From Aggregatimonas sangjinii (GTDB lineage: Bacteria > Bacteroidota > Bacteroidia > Flavobacteriales > Flavobacteriaceae), in contig NZ_CP040710.1 of NCBI RefSeq assembly GCF_005943945.1, positions 62,001 to 126,000 on the forward strand: a DNA stretch of 64,000 bases, given 5' to 3'. The translations under genes and the position numbers were made by a program. Under the pieces are notes generated by a model. It did not search any database. It saw nothing but the letters and a program-made list of their open reading frames with translations, and was not told where the DNA came from. This document shows, one piece after another, positions 55,401 to 62,759 of this stretch. The stretch's first letter is position 1. Each line of letters begins with the position of its first letter.

Positions 55401-58400
55401 GTGGTAAAACGCTCCTCAATACATCCTGTAGCATCGCCTTCCGTATTGTAGGGTGTTATGGTCACGAATATTGGACTGTTTTCGGGAAGATCTGCAGGAA
55501 TATTGTAGCTGGTCGCGTTGCCGACATCAACATCACTTATCACATCGCTTGCCCCGGAAGATGTTCCAGCAGTAATACGATACCCATCGGCATTCGAAAT
55601 TGGTGTCCATTCCAAATCGGTGTCCACCGGTATATCCATATCACCATCCATTGGCAAGGTCATATTTGTACACTCAGGTACTGTAGGTGGTGTCGTGTTG
55701 ATAATGGTAAAACTTTCTTCCGCACAGCCAGTGGCATCGCCTGTATCATTATAAGGAACAAGAGTGACGTATACGGTTTCATTACCGGTAAAATCGACCG
55801 GAAATTCGTAAAAGGTTTCTGTAACGAGTTCATTTGTCAATAATGGACCACCGGGGTCAACCCGAACGGTAAGTTTGTATCCTCTTGCATAAAGGGCTGG
55901 TTCCCACGTTAGGTTCGTGTTTACGGGAACATCGGTTTCGCCATTTACAGGGGCGGTAAGGGTGGTACAAAGCGGAACCGGACAGTCTAAGGTATCGCCG
56001 GTTACCGACCAACCAAAAGTGTCGATCATCGATTGTCTTTCTTCCAAAGCATCGCAATACAGAAGCCCTTGAGCGCCTAAGGTGATTCCTGACGTTAGCG
56101 TTTGTTCCGACCACGCGATTAGTGTATTGTCGTAATTTTCCCGCGTCAATATGGTGTTATCCAGCATACTATTCATATTCGAGACAGTACTTATGTCCCA
56201 ATCACCAAGGTATTGGTCAAAAGAATTGGCATCCTCGAACATAGAGCGCATATTAACGGCGCCCAAATCCCAGCGATCCATCGGTTGGTCATAGACTATG
56301 GCATTTTCGAACATACTGATCATAGTATCGACCCCCGATACACGCCAACTGTTGATGGTTTGATTGAAATTTCGAGTGTTTTCGAACATCGATTCCATTG
56401 TGGTCACCCGTCTAACATTCCAATCGTCGAGCGGACTATTGAACATCTCGGCTCCTGAGAACATACGGCGCATGGTAGTTGCCGAAGCAACATTCCATGA
56501 AGAAATTACCTGATTAAATGCGGTAGCATTCTGGAACATACTTTCCATGGTGGTTACATAAGAAACGTTCCAATTACTCATCGGTTGGTCGTAAGCTGCA
56601 GCCCCCATGAACATCTCTCTCATCGTCAATACCTCTCCGGTATCCCAATCAGCTATAGATTCGTTAAAGGATGTGGCATTTTTAAAAAGTAGGTCCATAC
56701 GCGTAACCGAGCCCACCTCCCAGTTGATAAGCGATTGGTTGAACGACAAGGCGCCTTCGAACATAGAGTTCATCAAGGTGACGGAGCTCACATCCCAGTC
56801 GCCGATCGCTTGATCGAACACCAAAGCATCTTTAAACATCGATGCCGTGTTCGCTACGGCGCTAACATTCCAGATATCCAAGGGCTGGTCGAACACTTCG
56901 GCATCTTCGAACATCGATTCCATACTTACAACGGAATTCACTTCCCAGTCCCGAAGGGGCTGATTGAATGCCGTTGCCCGTTCGAACATCGATTCCATAC
57001 TCACTACCTGTGCGGTGTCCCAGTTCGATATGGCACTGTTGAATGCGCTAGCACTTCGGAACATCGATTGCATAGACTTTACTGCGGAAACATCCCAAGA
57101 ATTGAGCGGTTGATCGAATGCACTTGCGGAACTGAACATACCGGCCATGCTTTCTACATTTCCAACACTCCAAGCATTGAGGGGCTGATTGAATTCGGAA
57201 GCACCACTGAACATATAAGCCATATTGCTCACCTTACTAACATCCCACCCTGCCAAGGGTTGGTTGAATTTTTCCGCCCGCCCGAACATACGGCTCATAT
57301 CTGTAACCTCACTGACGTCCCAATTTCCTATGGGCTGATTGAATGATTCGGCAGTATCGAACATAGATGCCATATTGGTTACGGCACCCACTTCCCAATT
57401 TGCCAATGGCTTGTTGAAGACTTCATTGTAGTCGAACATTGAACGCATCGTAGTTACTTTGCTTACATCCCAGCCGTTCAGGGGTTGGTTGAAAATCGTT
57501 TCGTGGGTAAAAGAACCCGCGAACATCTCGGACATGTCGGTAACTTCTCCCACCATCCATGAGCTGATATCCTGATCGAATACTTCAGCCCTTTTGAACA
57601 TAGAATTCATATTGGTGACCTTACTCACATCCCAATTATCAAGGGGCTGGTTAAAAGATTCGGCCTCTAAGAACATAGCGGACATATTGGTCACGTTACT
57701 CACGTCCCAGTTGTTGATATCCCCATTGAACAGTAAAGTTTCGTAAAACATCCGCGTCATATCCTCAACTTGCGAAAGGTCTGGAATATCAGTGGCGTTA
57801 TAGACCATATTTTCACATTCTGCAAAAGACTGGTTCATCGATTTCCAAGTATAGGTACCCCACTGATCTATAGAGATTAACTTTTCGGCCTCTCGGGCCG
57901 CGAACCGATACTGGTGAGCGGGATATTCCCCGATAATGGCGACGGTATATGTACCAGGTATTTGGTAGCTGTGTACAATTTCGGTACTCACATTATGATC
58001 GTATTGCCCGTCTCCCCAATCAATCGAGTAATCATAAGTGAAATCGGTATTTCGCTTTATTTCTACTTGGTTGTCAGGCCCGAACCTGGCCAAGGTGGTG
58101 TCGAAAGTCAATTTAAAGGCATCAGGACTATTATTCCAAGTGGGAATTATGGTAAAGCTTTCTTCGGTACAACCCACCGCCGGACCGTCGGCATTGTAGG
58201 GCACCACCGTAACGAAAACATCATCCCCGGGCGTAAAATCGGTGCCGAAGTCGATACTGGTTACATTCCCTACATCCTGATCGTTCATAATATCGGTAGA
58301 GACACTCCCTGTAACACTACGCACGCTTACCCGATATCCAGTGGCGGAAGGTGCCGCTTCCCAAACGAGGTTAAAGTTCGCCGGTACCTGAGTATCGCCG

Positions 58401-60322
58401 TTAGAAGGCGATAAAATCGTCGTGCAGAGTACAAAATCACAATTGATGATGTCCCCCGTGATATCCCAGTTCGAATTGTCTATCAGCAATTGGCGCTCTT
58501 CAAGGCCCTCGCAATAGTTTAAACCTAGGGCCCCTAATGCTACATTGGGCATCACGGTTTGGGTAGACCAACCGATAAGCGTATTGTCGTAATTGGTTTC
58601 GGATAGTCCGGATTCCCTTAGCATATCTACCATGGCCGATACCTTACCAATATCCCATGACCCCAGATTCCGATCAAAGGCTGTGGCTCTGTCGAACATT
58701 CGGGACATTTGCGTTACATTGCCCACGTTCCAACCAGCAAGAGACTGGTTGAACTTTGCTGCATAGGAAAACATCGAGGCCATCGACTCGACCAAACCCA
58801 CGTCCCAAAGACCTAGAGGTTGGTTGAATTCGATTGCACCATAGAACATTGATGCCGTATTCTCTACATTCTCAACATTCCAGGCGTTTAGGGGCTGATT
58901 GAACGCCACCGCCTCTTGAAACATTGACGCCATATTCTCGACATGGCCTACATCCCAACCTTCTATGGGCTGGTTAAAACTAGACGATTTGAACATACCC
59001 GACATATCAGTGACATTTTGAACCTCCCAAAGGTCTAAGGGCTGATTGTAAACTGTTAAGGACGATGAAAAGCCCGCAAACATATCGCTCATATCGGTAA
59101 CCGCACTAACGTCCCATCCATTTAGGGGATGGTTGAACACGCGGTTGTTGTCGAACATTTCGGACATATCGGTAACCTTGCTCACATCCCAACCTTCCAA
59201 AGGGTGGTTATAACGCGCCCGCGAGAACATCCCACTCATGTTCGTAACATTGCCTACCGCCCAATTCTCAAGTGGATGATTGTAACCGGACGACGCGAAC
59301 ATCTCGGACATATTCTCCACATTGGATACATTCCAAAGATTTAAGGGAAAATTAAAACTTCCAGTACCAGCGAACATACTGGACATGTCGGTTACTTGCG
59401 TAACGGTCCAACTATTGATATTCTGATTGAAGGCCGAAGCATAGCGGAACATACTCGACATATTGGTTACTAAGGCCGTATTCCAGTTGTCGAGGGGTTC
59501 ATTGAAATTTCGTGCACCAGCGAAGGTCTCCGACATATCCGTTACCGCACTGGTTACCCATTTATCCAAAGGTCTATTAAAGGTTTGTGCGTTTGCGAAC
59601 ATCCCGGAAATGTCGTTTATCGAGCTAACGTTCCAGTCGTTAATGATACCATTAAAAACGGAAGCATTCCTGAACATATTTTTTAGACTGCTTACTTGTG
59701 TTAGGTCGGGATTGTCTATGGCATCGAAATTCAGATTGTCGCATCCATGAAAAGCATCCTCCATGCTTTCCCATTGGATGGTACCCCAGCTTAGGATTTC
59801 AACTATTTTTCCTTTATCACCTGCATCATTGAAGTAAATCGCAGGAAAATCACCACTGATCAATATGGTCTGTCTACCGGGGGTAGCAAAGGTGTGGGTA
59901 ACATCCCCCGTTATATTCGTCTCGATCGAACCATCACCCCAATCTACTGTGTAGTTGTAGGTGTAGGCGGGATTGGTGGGAATCGTGATTTGATCGTTAC
60001 CGGAGGTTCCTGGGAGGGTAGTATCCCAAATGGTTGTGAACTCGCCAGCGAAAACTGCATTAAGGCGCTTTGCGGATTCGTACTCCGCTTCTGGATAACC
60101 ATCGGAATTCAACCGTGAAGGTCTTATTGTCGTTTCCAGATCGTTATAGACCAAATCCGAACTAATACCGAACGTGGAAGAGTCTTCATGGCTATCGTTC
60201 CAATTGTTCCCATAGGAATTGAAACTAATTTCTTGTTCAAGAATCCCATCTGATTGGGGTGCGTTCTGGGCTTGTAAAAGTATGCTGGCAAATAAGATTG
60301 CTAGGGAGAGTAGGTTTCTCAT
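52475..60322 (-). CDS. Giant T9SS adhesin: two PKD-like/BspA-type (DUF285) blocks, twelve Fn3-like modules and a type-B sorting domain
   Basis: 2615 aa. Signal peptide (LAILFASILLQAQ) precedes a PKD-like fold (VDWGDGSIETNITGDVTHTF). A first DUF285 array follows at about 195-580 with 15 copies of the pattern NxWDVSxVTxMSxMFxxAxxFNQPL, closed by YDNTLIGWS and a GDIINC end. One Fn3-like module (about 632-735), a second PKD-like unit, a second DUF285 array of 22 copies (about 836-1400) and a matching cap follow, so the whole module was duplicated. Residues about 1450-2515 are 11 tandem CTNLTAP-type Fn3-like modules. The C-terminus (YGFSPDGDGINEYWHID, TIFNRWGDIVFEVQGYD) is the type-B sorting signal of type IX secretion. 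Predicted function is surface adhesion or gliding. Confidence 0.95.
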   Translation of the reverse strand: MRNLLSLAILFASILLQAQNAPQSDGILEQEISFNSYGNNWNDSHEDSSTFGISSDLVYNDLETTIRPSRLNSDGYPEAEYESAKRLNAVFAGEFTTIWDTTLPGTSGNDQITIPTNPAYTYNYTVDWGDGSIETNITGDVTHTFATPGRQTILISGDFPAIYFNDAGDKGKIVEILSWGTIQWESMEDAFHGCDNLNFDAIDNPDLTQVSSLKNMFRNASVFNGIINDWNVSSINDISGMFANAQTFNRPLDKWVTSAVTDMSETFAGARNFNEPLDNWNTALVTNMSSMFRYASAFNQNINSWTVTQVTDMSSMFAGTGSFNFPLNLWNVSNVENMSEMFASSGYNHPLENWAVGNVTNMSGMFSRARYNHPLEGWDVSKVTDMSEMFDNNRVFNHPLNGWDVSAVTDMSDMFAGFSSSLTVYNQPLDLWEVQNVTDMSGMFKSSSFNQPIEGWDVGHVENMASMFQEAVAFNQPLNAWNVENVENTASMFYGAIEFNQPLGLWDVGLVESMASMFSYAAKFNQSLAGWNVGNVTQMSRMFDRATAFDRNLGSWDIGKVSAMVDMLRESGLSETNYDNTLIGWSTQTVMPNVALGALGLNYCEGLEERQLLIDNSNWDITGDIINCDFVLCTTILSPSNGDTQVPANFNLVWEAAPSATGYRVSVRSVTGSVSTDIMNDQDVGNVTSIDFGTDFTPGDDVFVTVVPYNADGPAVGCTEESFTIIPTWNNSPDAFKLTFDTTLARFGPDNQVEIKRNTDFTYDYSIDWGDGQYDHNVSTEIVHSYQIPGTYTVAIIGEYPAHQYRFAAREAEKLISIDQWGTYTWKSMNQSFAECENMVYNATDIPDLSQVEDMTRMFYETLLFNGDINNWDVSNVTNMSAMFLEAESFNQPLDNWDVSKVTNMNSMFKRAEVFDQDISSWMVGEVTDMSEMFAGSFTHETIFNQPLNGWDVSKVTTMRSMFDYNEVFNKPLANWEVGAVTNMASMFDTAESFNQPIGNWDVSEVTDMSRMFGRAEKFNQPLAGWDVSKVSNMAYMFSGASEFNQPLNAWSVGNVESMAGMFSSASAFDQPLNSWDVSAVKSMQSMFRSASAFNSAISNWDTAQVVSMESMFERATAFNQPLRDWEVNSVVSMESMFEDAEVFDQPLDIWNVSAVANTASMFKDALVFDQAIGDWDVSSVTLMNSMFEGALSFNQSLINWEVGSVTRMDLLFKNATSFNESIADWDTGEVLTMREMFMGAAAYDQPMSNWNVSYVTTMESMFQNATAFNQVISSWNVASATTMRRMFSGAEMFNSPLDDWNVRRVTTMESMFENTRNFNQTINSWRVSGVDTMISMFENAIVYDQPMDRWDLGAVNMRSMFEDANSFDQYLGDWDISTVSNMNSMLDNTILTRENYDNTLIAWSEQTLTSGITLGAQGLLYCDALEERQSMIDTFGWSVTGDTLDCPVPLCTTLTAPVNGETDVPVNTNLTWEPALYARGYKLTVRVDPGGPLLTNELVTETFYEFPVDFTGNETVYVTLVPYNDTGDATGCAEESFTIINTTPPTVPECTNMTLPMDGDMDIPVDTDLEWTPISNADGYRITAGTSSGASDVISDVDVGNATSYNIPADLPENSPIFVTITPYNTEGDATGCIEERFTTAFIPIPPPCTNLTIPTNGEIDVPIDTDLSWRPIAEATGYLLTVGTSGGGIEVLNNVDVGNMTTYDLPEDLRENRLIFVTITPYNEVGDAISCAEETFRTGVDNSNIAPICTNLTTPSNGDTNIDIATGITWNAIGNADGYRITVSGSSSTANNVTDFDVVSDNFYDFTNDFDQGETVTVTIVPYNAIGEATGCTSESFTIMTVPLCTNLTAPADMDTGVAIDTNLEWAAIANADGYKLTVTGSVSTGNNIADHDISSGTTYDFPNDFEPGETVMVSITPYNAAGDAVACVSESFTIMTLPLCTNLTAPMDLETGVAIDTDLEWGAIADADGYKLTVTGSISTGNNIVDEDITTGNSYDFPNDFEAGETVTVTILPYNAAGRALGCATESFTIMTVPSCTNLTTPFDTEMGVAIDTNLEWAAIADADGYKLTIAASISTGNDIVDQDITSGNTYDFPDDFEPGETVTVTVTPYNAAGDAIGCAAESFTIMTVPLCTNLTAPFDTETGVAIDTDLEWGAIADADGYKLTVTGSISTNNNVTDLDISSGTIYDFPNDFEPGETVTVTITPYNTAGDAIGCTTESFTIMTVPLCANLTAPFDTETGVAIDTDLEWTAIADADGYKLTVTSSIGTGNAITDLDIPTGNSYDFTNDFEPSELVTVSITPYNAAGDALGCTTESFTIMSIPDCTRLTAPFNGAIDVAIDTDLEWTSVPNADGYRLSVGTNPYETDLVDNIDVASLTDYTFSENLPADTVIYVNIIPYNAAGDATGCFQDSFETEIIIPNCTDLTSPQNGATDVPLDSSINWDEAELADGYRISIGTTPSGNDIVNDLDVGPSLSYQPDAELPFETQIYVSITPYNSEGDAIQCAEQSFTTHIPEDETKYGFSPDGDGINEYWHIDNIEYYPENTVTIFNRWGDIVFEVQGYDNASNVFTGEANRMTKMGANTLPAGTYFFNIQVPENHILKKLQGFVVLKR
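53355..55082 (-). repeat. Six tandem 288-bp repeat units in the adhesin gene
   Basis: The phrase GTCAT(A/G)ATGGTAAA recurs at 53643, 53931, 54219, 54507 and 54795, exactly 288 bp apart, with a diverged copy at 53355. Each unit encodes one 96-aa Fn3-like module containing ADADGYKLTV or a close variant. Neighbouring modules outside this span are more diverged, so these copies are recent. Confidence 0.9.
56090..57830 (-). repeat. DUF285 (BspA-like) repeat array, block 2, 22 copies
   Basis: About 75-bp units encoding 25-aa repeats of the form MxSMFxxAxxFNQPLxxWDVSxV. They are too diverged in DNA to be a CRISPR array and lie fully in frame within the adhesin. Confidence 0.85.
58560..59760 (-). 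repeat. DUF285 (BspA-like) repeat array, block 1, 15 copies
   Basis: About 75-bp in-frame units with the same MSxMF ... FNxPLxxW pattern as block 2, ending in the same YDNTLIGWS cap. Several units have short deletions (YNHPLENW, YNHPLEGW) that remove the Phe. Confidence 0.85.
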
Positions 60323-60781
60323 TATTTTTTTGGGACTGGTATTTTTTTAAAACGTGCCAGGCCTTCTTAATATTTCAAGATTTTTGGTCTAAAGCATGGA
60401 TTTGTTGTCAAAGCATGAATTTCTATGGTGTACAGAGGTAAAGAGATACTGAAATGATTGAAAACAGTCTTTCAGAAGCCTGGGCAAGAATGAATGGAAA
60501 GGAGCAAATCGGTGAGCCACAAAACGAAAATTTCAAAAATACTTGAACCAAAACCCCGGAAGTACGAAAAATCTACGTCGGACTCCAGCCGAAGGGCTTT
60601 TAGGATAAATCGTTGCCTGATGCTTAAACCATATTTTAGTCCAAGACAACGGTTTTGTGGAAGTTGATTAGCTGCGATACCGAAGCCGATAAAATTAAAT
60701 CAATACATATGTCATAGGAAAGGCTCGGGTAATTAATCAGGAATTATTTCGTTTGGTCTATACCAAATCAGTACCTAACCT
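60323..60781. other. 459-bp intergenic region upstream of the adhesin and the beta-lactamase-family gene
   Basis: Divergent promoter region with no credible gene. Visible structure is a direct repeat, AAAGCATG(G/A)ATTT, with copies near 60393 and 60412, and a palindrome TTTGGTCTATACCAAA at 60752-60767, 14 bp before the hydrolase ATG. No exact TAnnTTTG element is seen. Confidence 0.5.
60752..60767. promoter_or_regulatory. Palindrome before the beta-lactamase-family gene
   Basis: TTTGGTCTATACCAAA has perfect 6-bp arms (TTTGGT/ACCAAA) around CTAT, ending 14 bp before the ATG at 60782. A repressor site or short leader hairpin is possible. Confidence 0.35.
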
Positions 60782-62101
60782 ATGCAGCGATTCAAAATTT
60801 TAGGGGGCGCAGCCCTATTTCTACTTACGCTTTTTATTTTGATGCCTTTGAGCGAAAACACCGCTACATCGATACCCGGCCCCGAAGCCTTGGTTTCAAA
60901 GTCGGCATTGCAAGAAACCGCTATCGATCAAGAGGAAGTGCGTCGTTATCAACTTCGGCAACAGCAATTAAAAAGCACGCTCACCGACTATTTTAATAAA
61001 GCCATTGCATCAGGGGAAATCGTAGGGGCGGGAGTGAGTATCGTTAAAGGGGATTCTATTCTACTTTCAGACGGCTTTGGAAAACGAAAAATCAATGACG
61101 CTGCCACGGTTAACGGACAGACCATATTCAGGCTTGGATCTCTCTCCAAGGGGTTTGCAGGAATTTTGGCAGCCAGTCTGGAAGATGAAGGCAAACTGGA
61201 TTGGGAAGATAAGGTCATCGATTACCTACCTGAATTTCAGTTGGGCGACCGGCAGAATACGGCTCAAATTACCCTTGCCAATATTTTATCCCATACCGCG
61301 GGCACACCCTATCATAGTTTTACCAATCTGGTGGAGGCCGGGTTATCGGTAAAGGAAATTGCCACACATTTTAAGGAAGTCGCACCGATCAGCGAACCTG
61401 GTTCATTGTACAGTTACCAAAACGCGATGTTCTCATTATGCCAAGAGATGATGCACAAGGCCACTGGTAAAAAAATCACCACCTCGCTGAATAACCGCTT
61501 TTTCAAACCCTTGGGGATGCACAGCGCTACCATGGACCACCAGACGATATCGGATGCCGATAATGTGGCCATGCCCCATTCGAAATGGCGTAAAAGTTTT
61601 AGAAGCAGGCCGCTGACCAATAGGTATTACAATGCCGTGGCCGCCGGGGGTATCAATGCAAGCGCCCTCGATATGGCCAAATGGATGCGTTTTCTACTCG
61701 GATACCGCCCGGAGGTAATGCAAAAATCGGTTATCAAAGAGGCTTTCAACCCCATCATAGAACACAAAGGAAAAAGTAAATATTACCAACGCTGGCCCGG
61801 ACATCTGAAATCGTATTATGGGTTTGGATGGCGCATTCACAAGATGGCCGCATCCGATGGAAGTGATCAAGAACAGACCATTTGGCACCATGGAGGAAGT
61901 GTGAACAGTTATAGAAATGAAATCGCCGTCTATCCTGAAGTCGATTTAGGAATATGCGTGCTCCTTAATAGCAATTCGAAACTGGCGAGAAGGGTAATTC
62001 CGGATTTGTATGAAATCGTACAAGAAGTCTATAAAGCATCCCCTCGAAAGAAGGCTCAAAAAGATGATACGAAAATACTTGCGGGCAGCAATTTTGAGTG
62101 A
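60782..62101 (+). CDS. Serine hydrolase, class C beta-lactamase / penicillin-binding-protein-like family
   Basis: 439 aa with an N-terminal hydrophobic segment (ILGGAALFLLTLFILMPL) for export or anchoring. Active-site motifs: SxxK at S120-K123 in RLGSLSKGF, YQN in YSYQNAMFSLC (the YxN motif) and HHGGSVNSY (the HxG motif, in place of KTG). The family covers AmpC-type beta-lactamases, D-aminopeptidases and esterases; antibiotic hydrolysis cannot be assumed. It is monocistronic and convergent with the small lipoprotein gene 41 bp downstream. Confidence 0.92.
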   Translation: MQRFKILGGAALFLLTLFILMPLSENTATSIPGPEALVSKSALQETAIDQEEVRRYQLRQQQLKSTLTDYFNKAIASGEIVGAGVSIVKGDSILLSDGFGKRKINDAATVNGQTIFRLGSLSKGFAGILAASLEDEGKLDWEDKVIDYLPEFQLGDRQNTAQITLANILSHTAGTPYHSFTNLVEAGLSVKEIATHFKEVAPISEPGSLYSYQNAMFSLCQEMMHKATGKKITTSLNNRFFKPLGMHSATMDHQTISDADNVAMPHSKWRKSFRSRPLTNRYYNAVAAGGINASALDMAKWMRFLLGYRPEVMQKSVIKEAFNPIIEHKGKSKYYQRWPGHLKSYYGFGWRIHKMAASDGSDQEQTIWHHGGSVNSYRNEIAVYPEVDLGICVLLNSNSKLARRVIPDLYEIVQEVYKASPRKKAQKDDTKILAGSNFE

Positions 62102-62142
62102 TTTGGATATTGAATTCTATTCGCGAAGACGGGACTTTGAGC

Positions 62143-62685
62143 CTAGTCACAAAGGGCCTGTGTTATTTTGTTCCTCCATTGAATCCAATATTCCTGCAAG
62201 CCCTCGGGGGTTGTTTTTAAGGCACTAATATGTAACGAATCGTCTGGCATTAGCGCTGGACCTAGTTGCGCTTTTCTTGCTGATAAGGCCGGGGCATGAT
62301 TCCACCCTCCCACATGATCAAAAGAGGTAAAGGCATCGCATTTTTTAGTCACTGAAACGAAAGGAATAAACAGTTGATATACCACCTGCCCTGATCCCAT
62401 GCCTTTGGTAGACATCCGTATTTTGGAAAAATCAACTTGGCTGTAGGCACCCTTAATGAATAAGTCTTTCAATTGGTCTCCTACTTTGGCCGACATGGCA
62501 TTCGAAAACTGGTGCGCAACGTCGGAACCATTTACAAATTCAGGTCCTTCGTAGATGCCCTCACAGGCGCTGTCCGAACAAACAATTTCATTCCCAGTTG
62601 TCTTTTTATCAGAAATTTTTTTAGTTGTGTCTTTACAATTGAGAAAACAAAACACAAGAATTGATACAATCAATATACTTCGCAT
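62143..62685 (-). CDS. Small lipoprotein of unknown function
   Basis: 180 aa, signal with lipobox FCFLNC. The mature protein contains CSDSACEGIYEGPEFVNGSD, SNAMSAKVGDQLKDLFIKG, GSGQVVYQLFIPFVSVTKK and HVGGWNHAPALSARKAQLG. No family is recognised; the pattern suggests a soluble alpha/beta domain exported to the periplasm. It lies between convergent hydrolase and upstream argH (same strand, 74 bp apart), so it might be co-transcribed with argH, although its function would be unrelated. Confidence 0.65.
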   Translation of the reverse strand: MRSILIVSILVFCFLNCKDTTKKISDKKTTGNEIVCSDSACEGIYEGPEFVNGSDVAHQFSNAMSAKVGDQLKDLFIKGAYSQVDFSKIRMSTKGMGSGQVVYQLFIPFVSVTKKCDAFTSFDHVGGWNHAPALSARKAQLGPALMPDDSLHISALKTTPEGLQEYWIQWRNKITQALCD

Positions 62686-62759
62686 CGTATGGTATTTTCA
62701 ACGTATTCGGGAAATAAGCAGAAGAGGTTAGAGATTATAGCCACCGAGCAAGGATGATT

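Noticed and set aside
56735-57346. 203-aa open frame on the plus strand inside the adhesin gene
   Set aside because: It is antisense to the DUF285 array; the repeated HREH/EHRFH-type peptides are simply the complement of the in-frame 75-bp repeats.
56090-59760. Regular 75-bp repeats that could suggest a CRISPR array
   Set aside because: There is no constant repeat and variable spacer; all units are in frame, diverged throughout and encode the DUF285 motif.
60782-62101. Antibiotic-resistance gene
   Set aside because: The SxxK/YxN/HxG family includes many housekeeping esterases and peptidases; nothing in sequence or context shows resistance or mobility.
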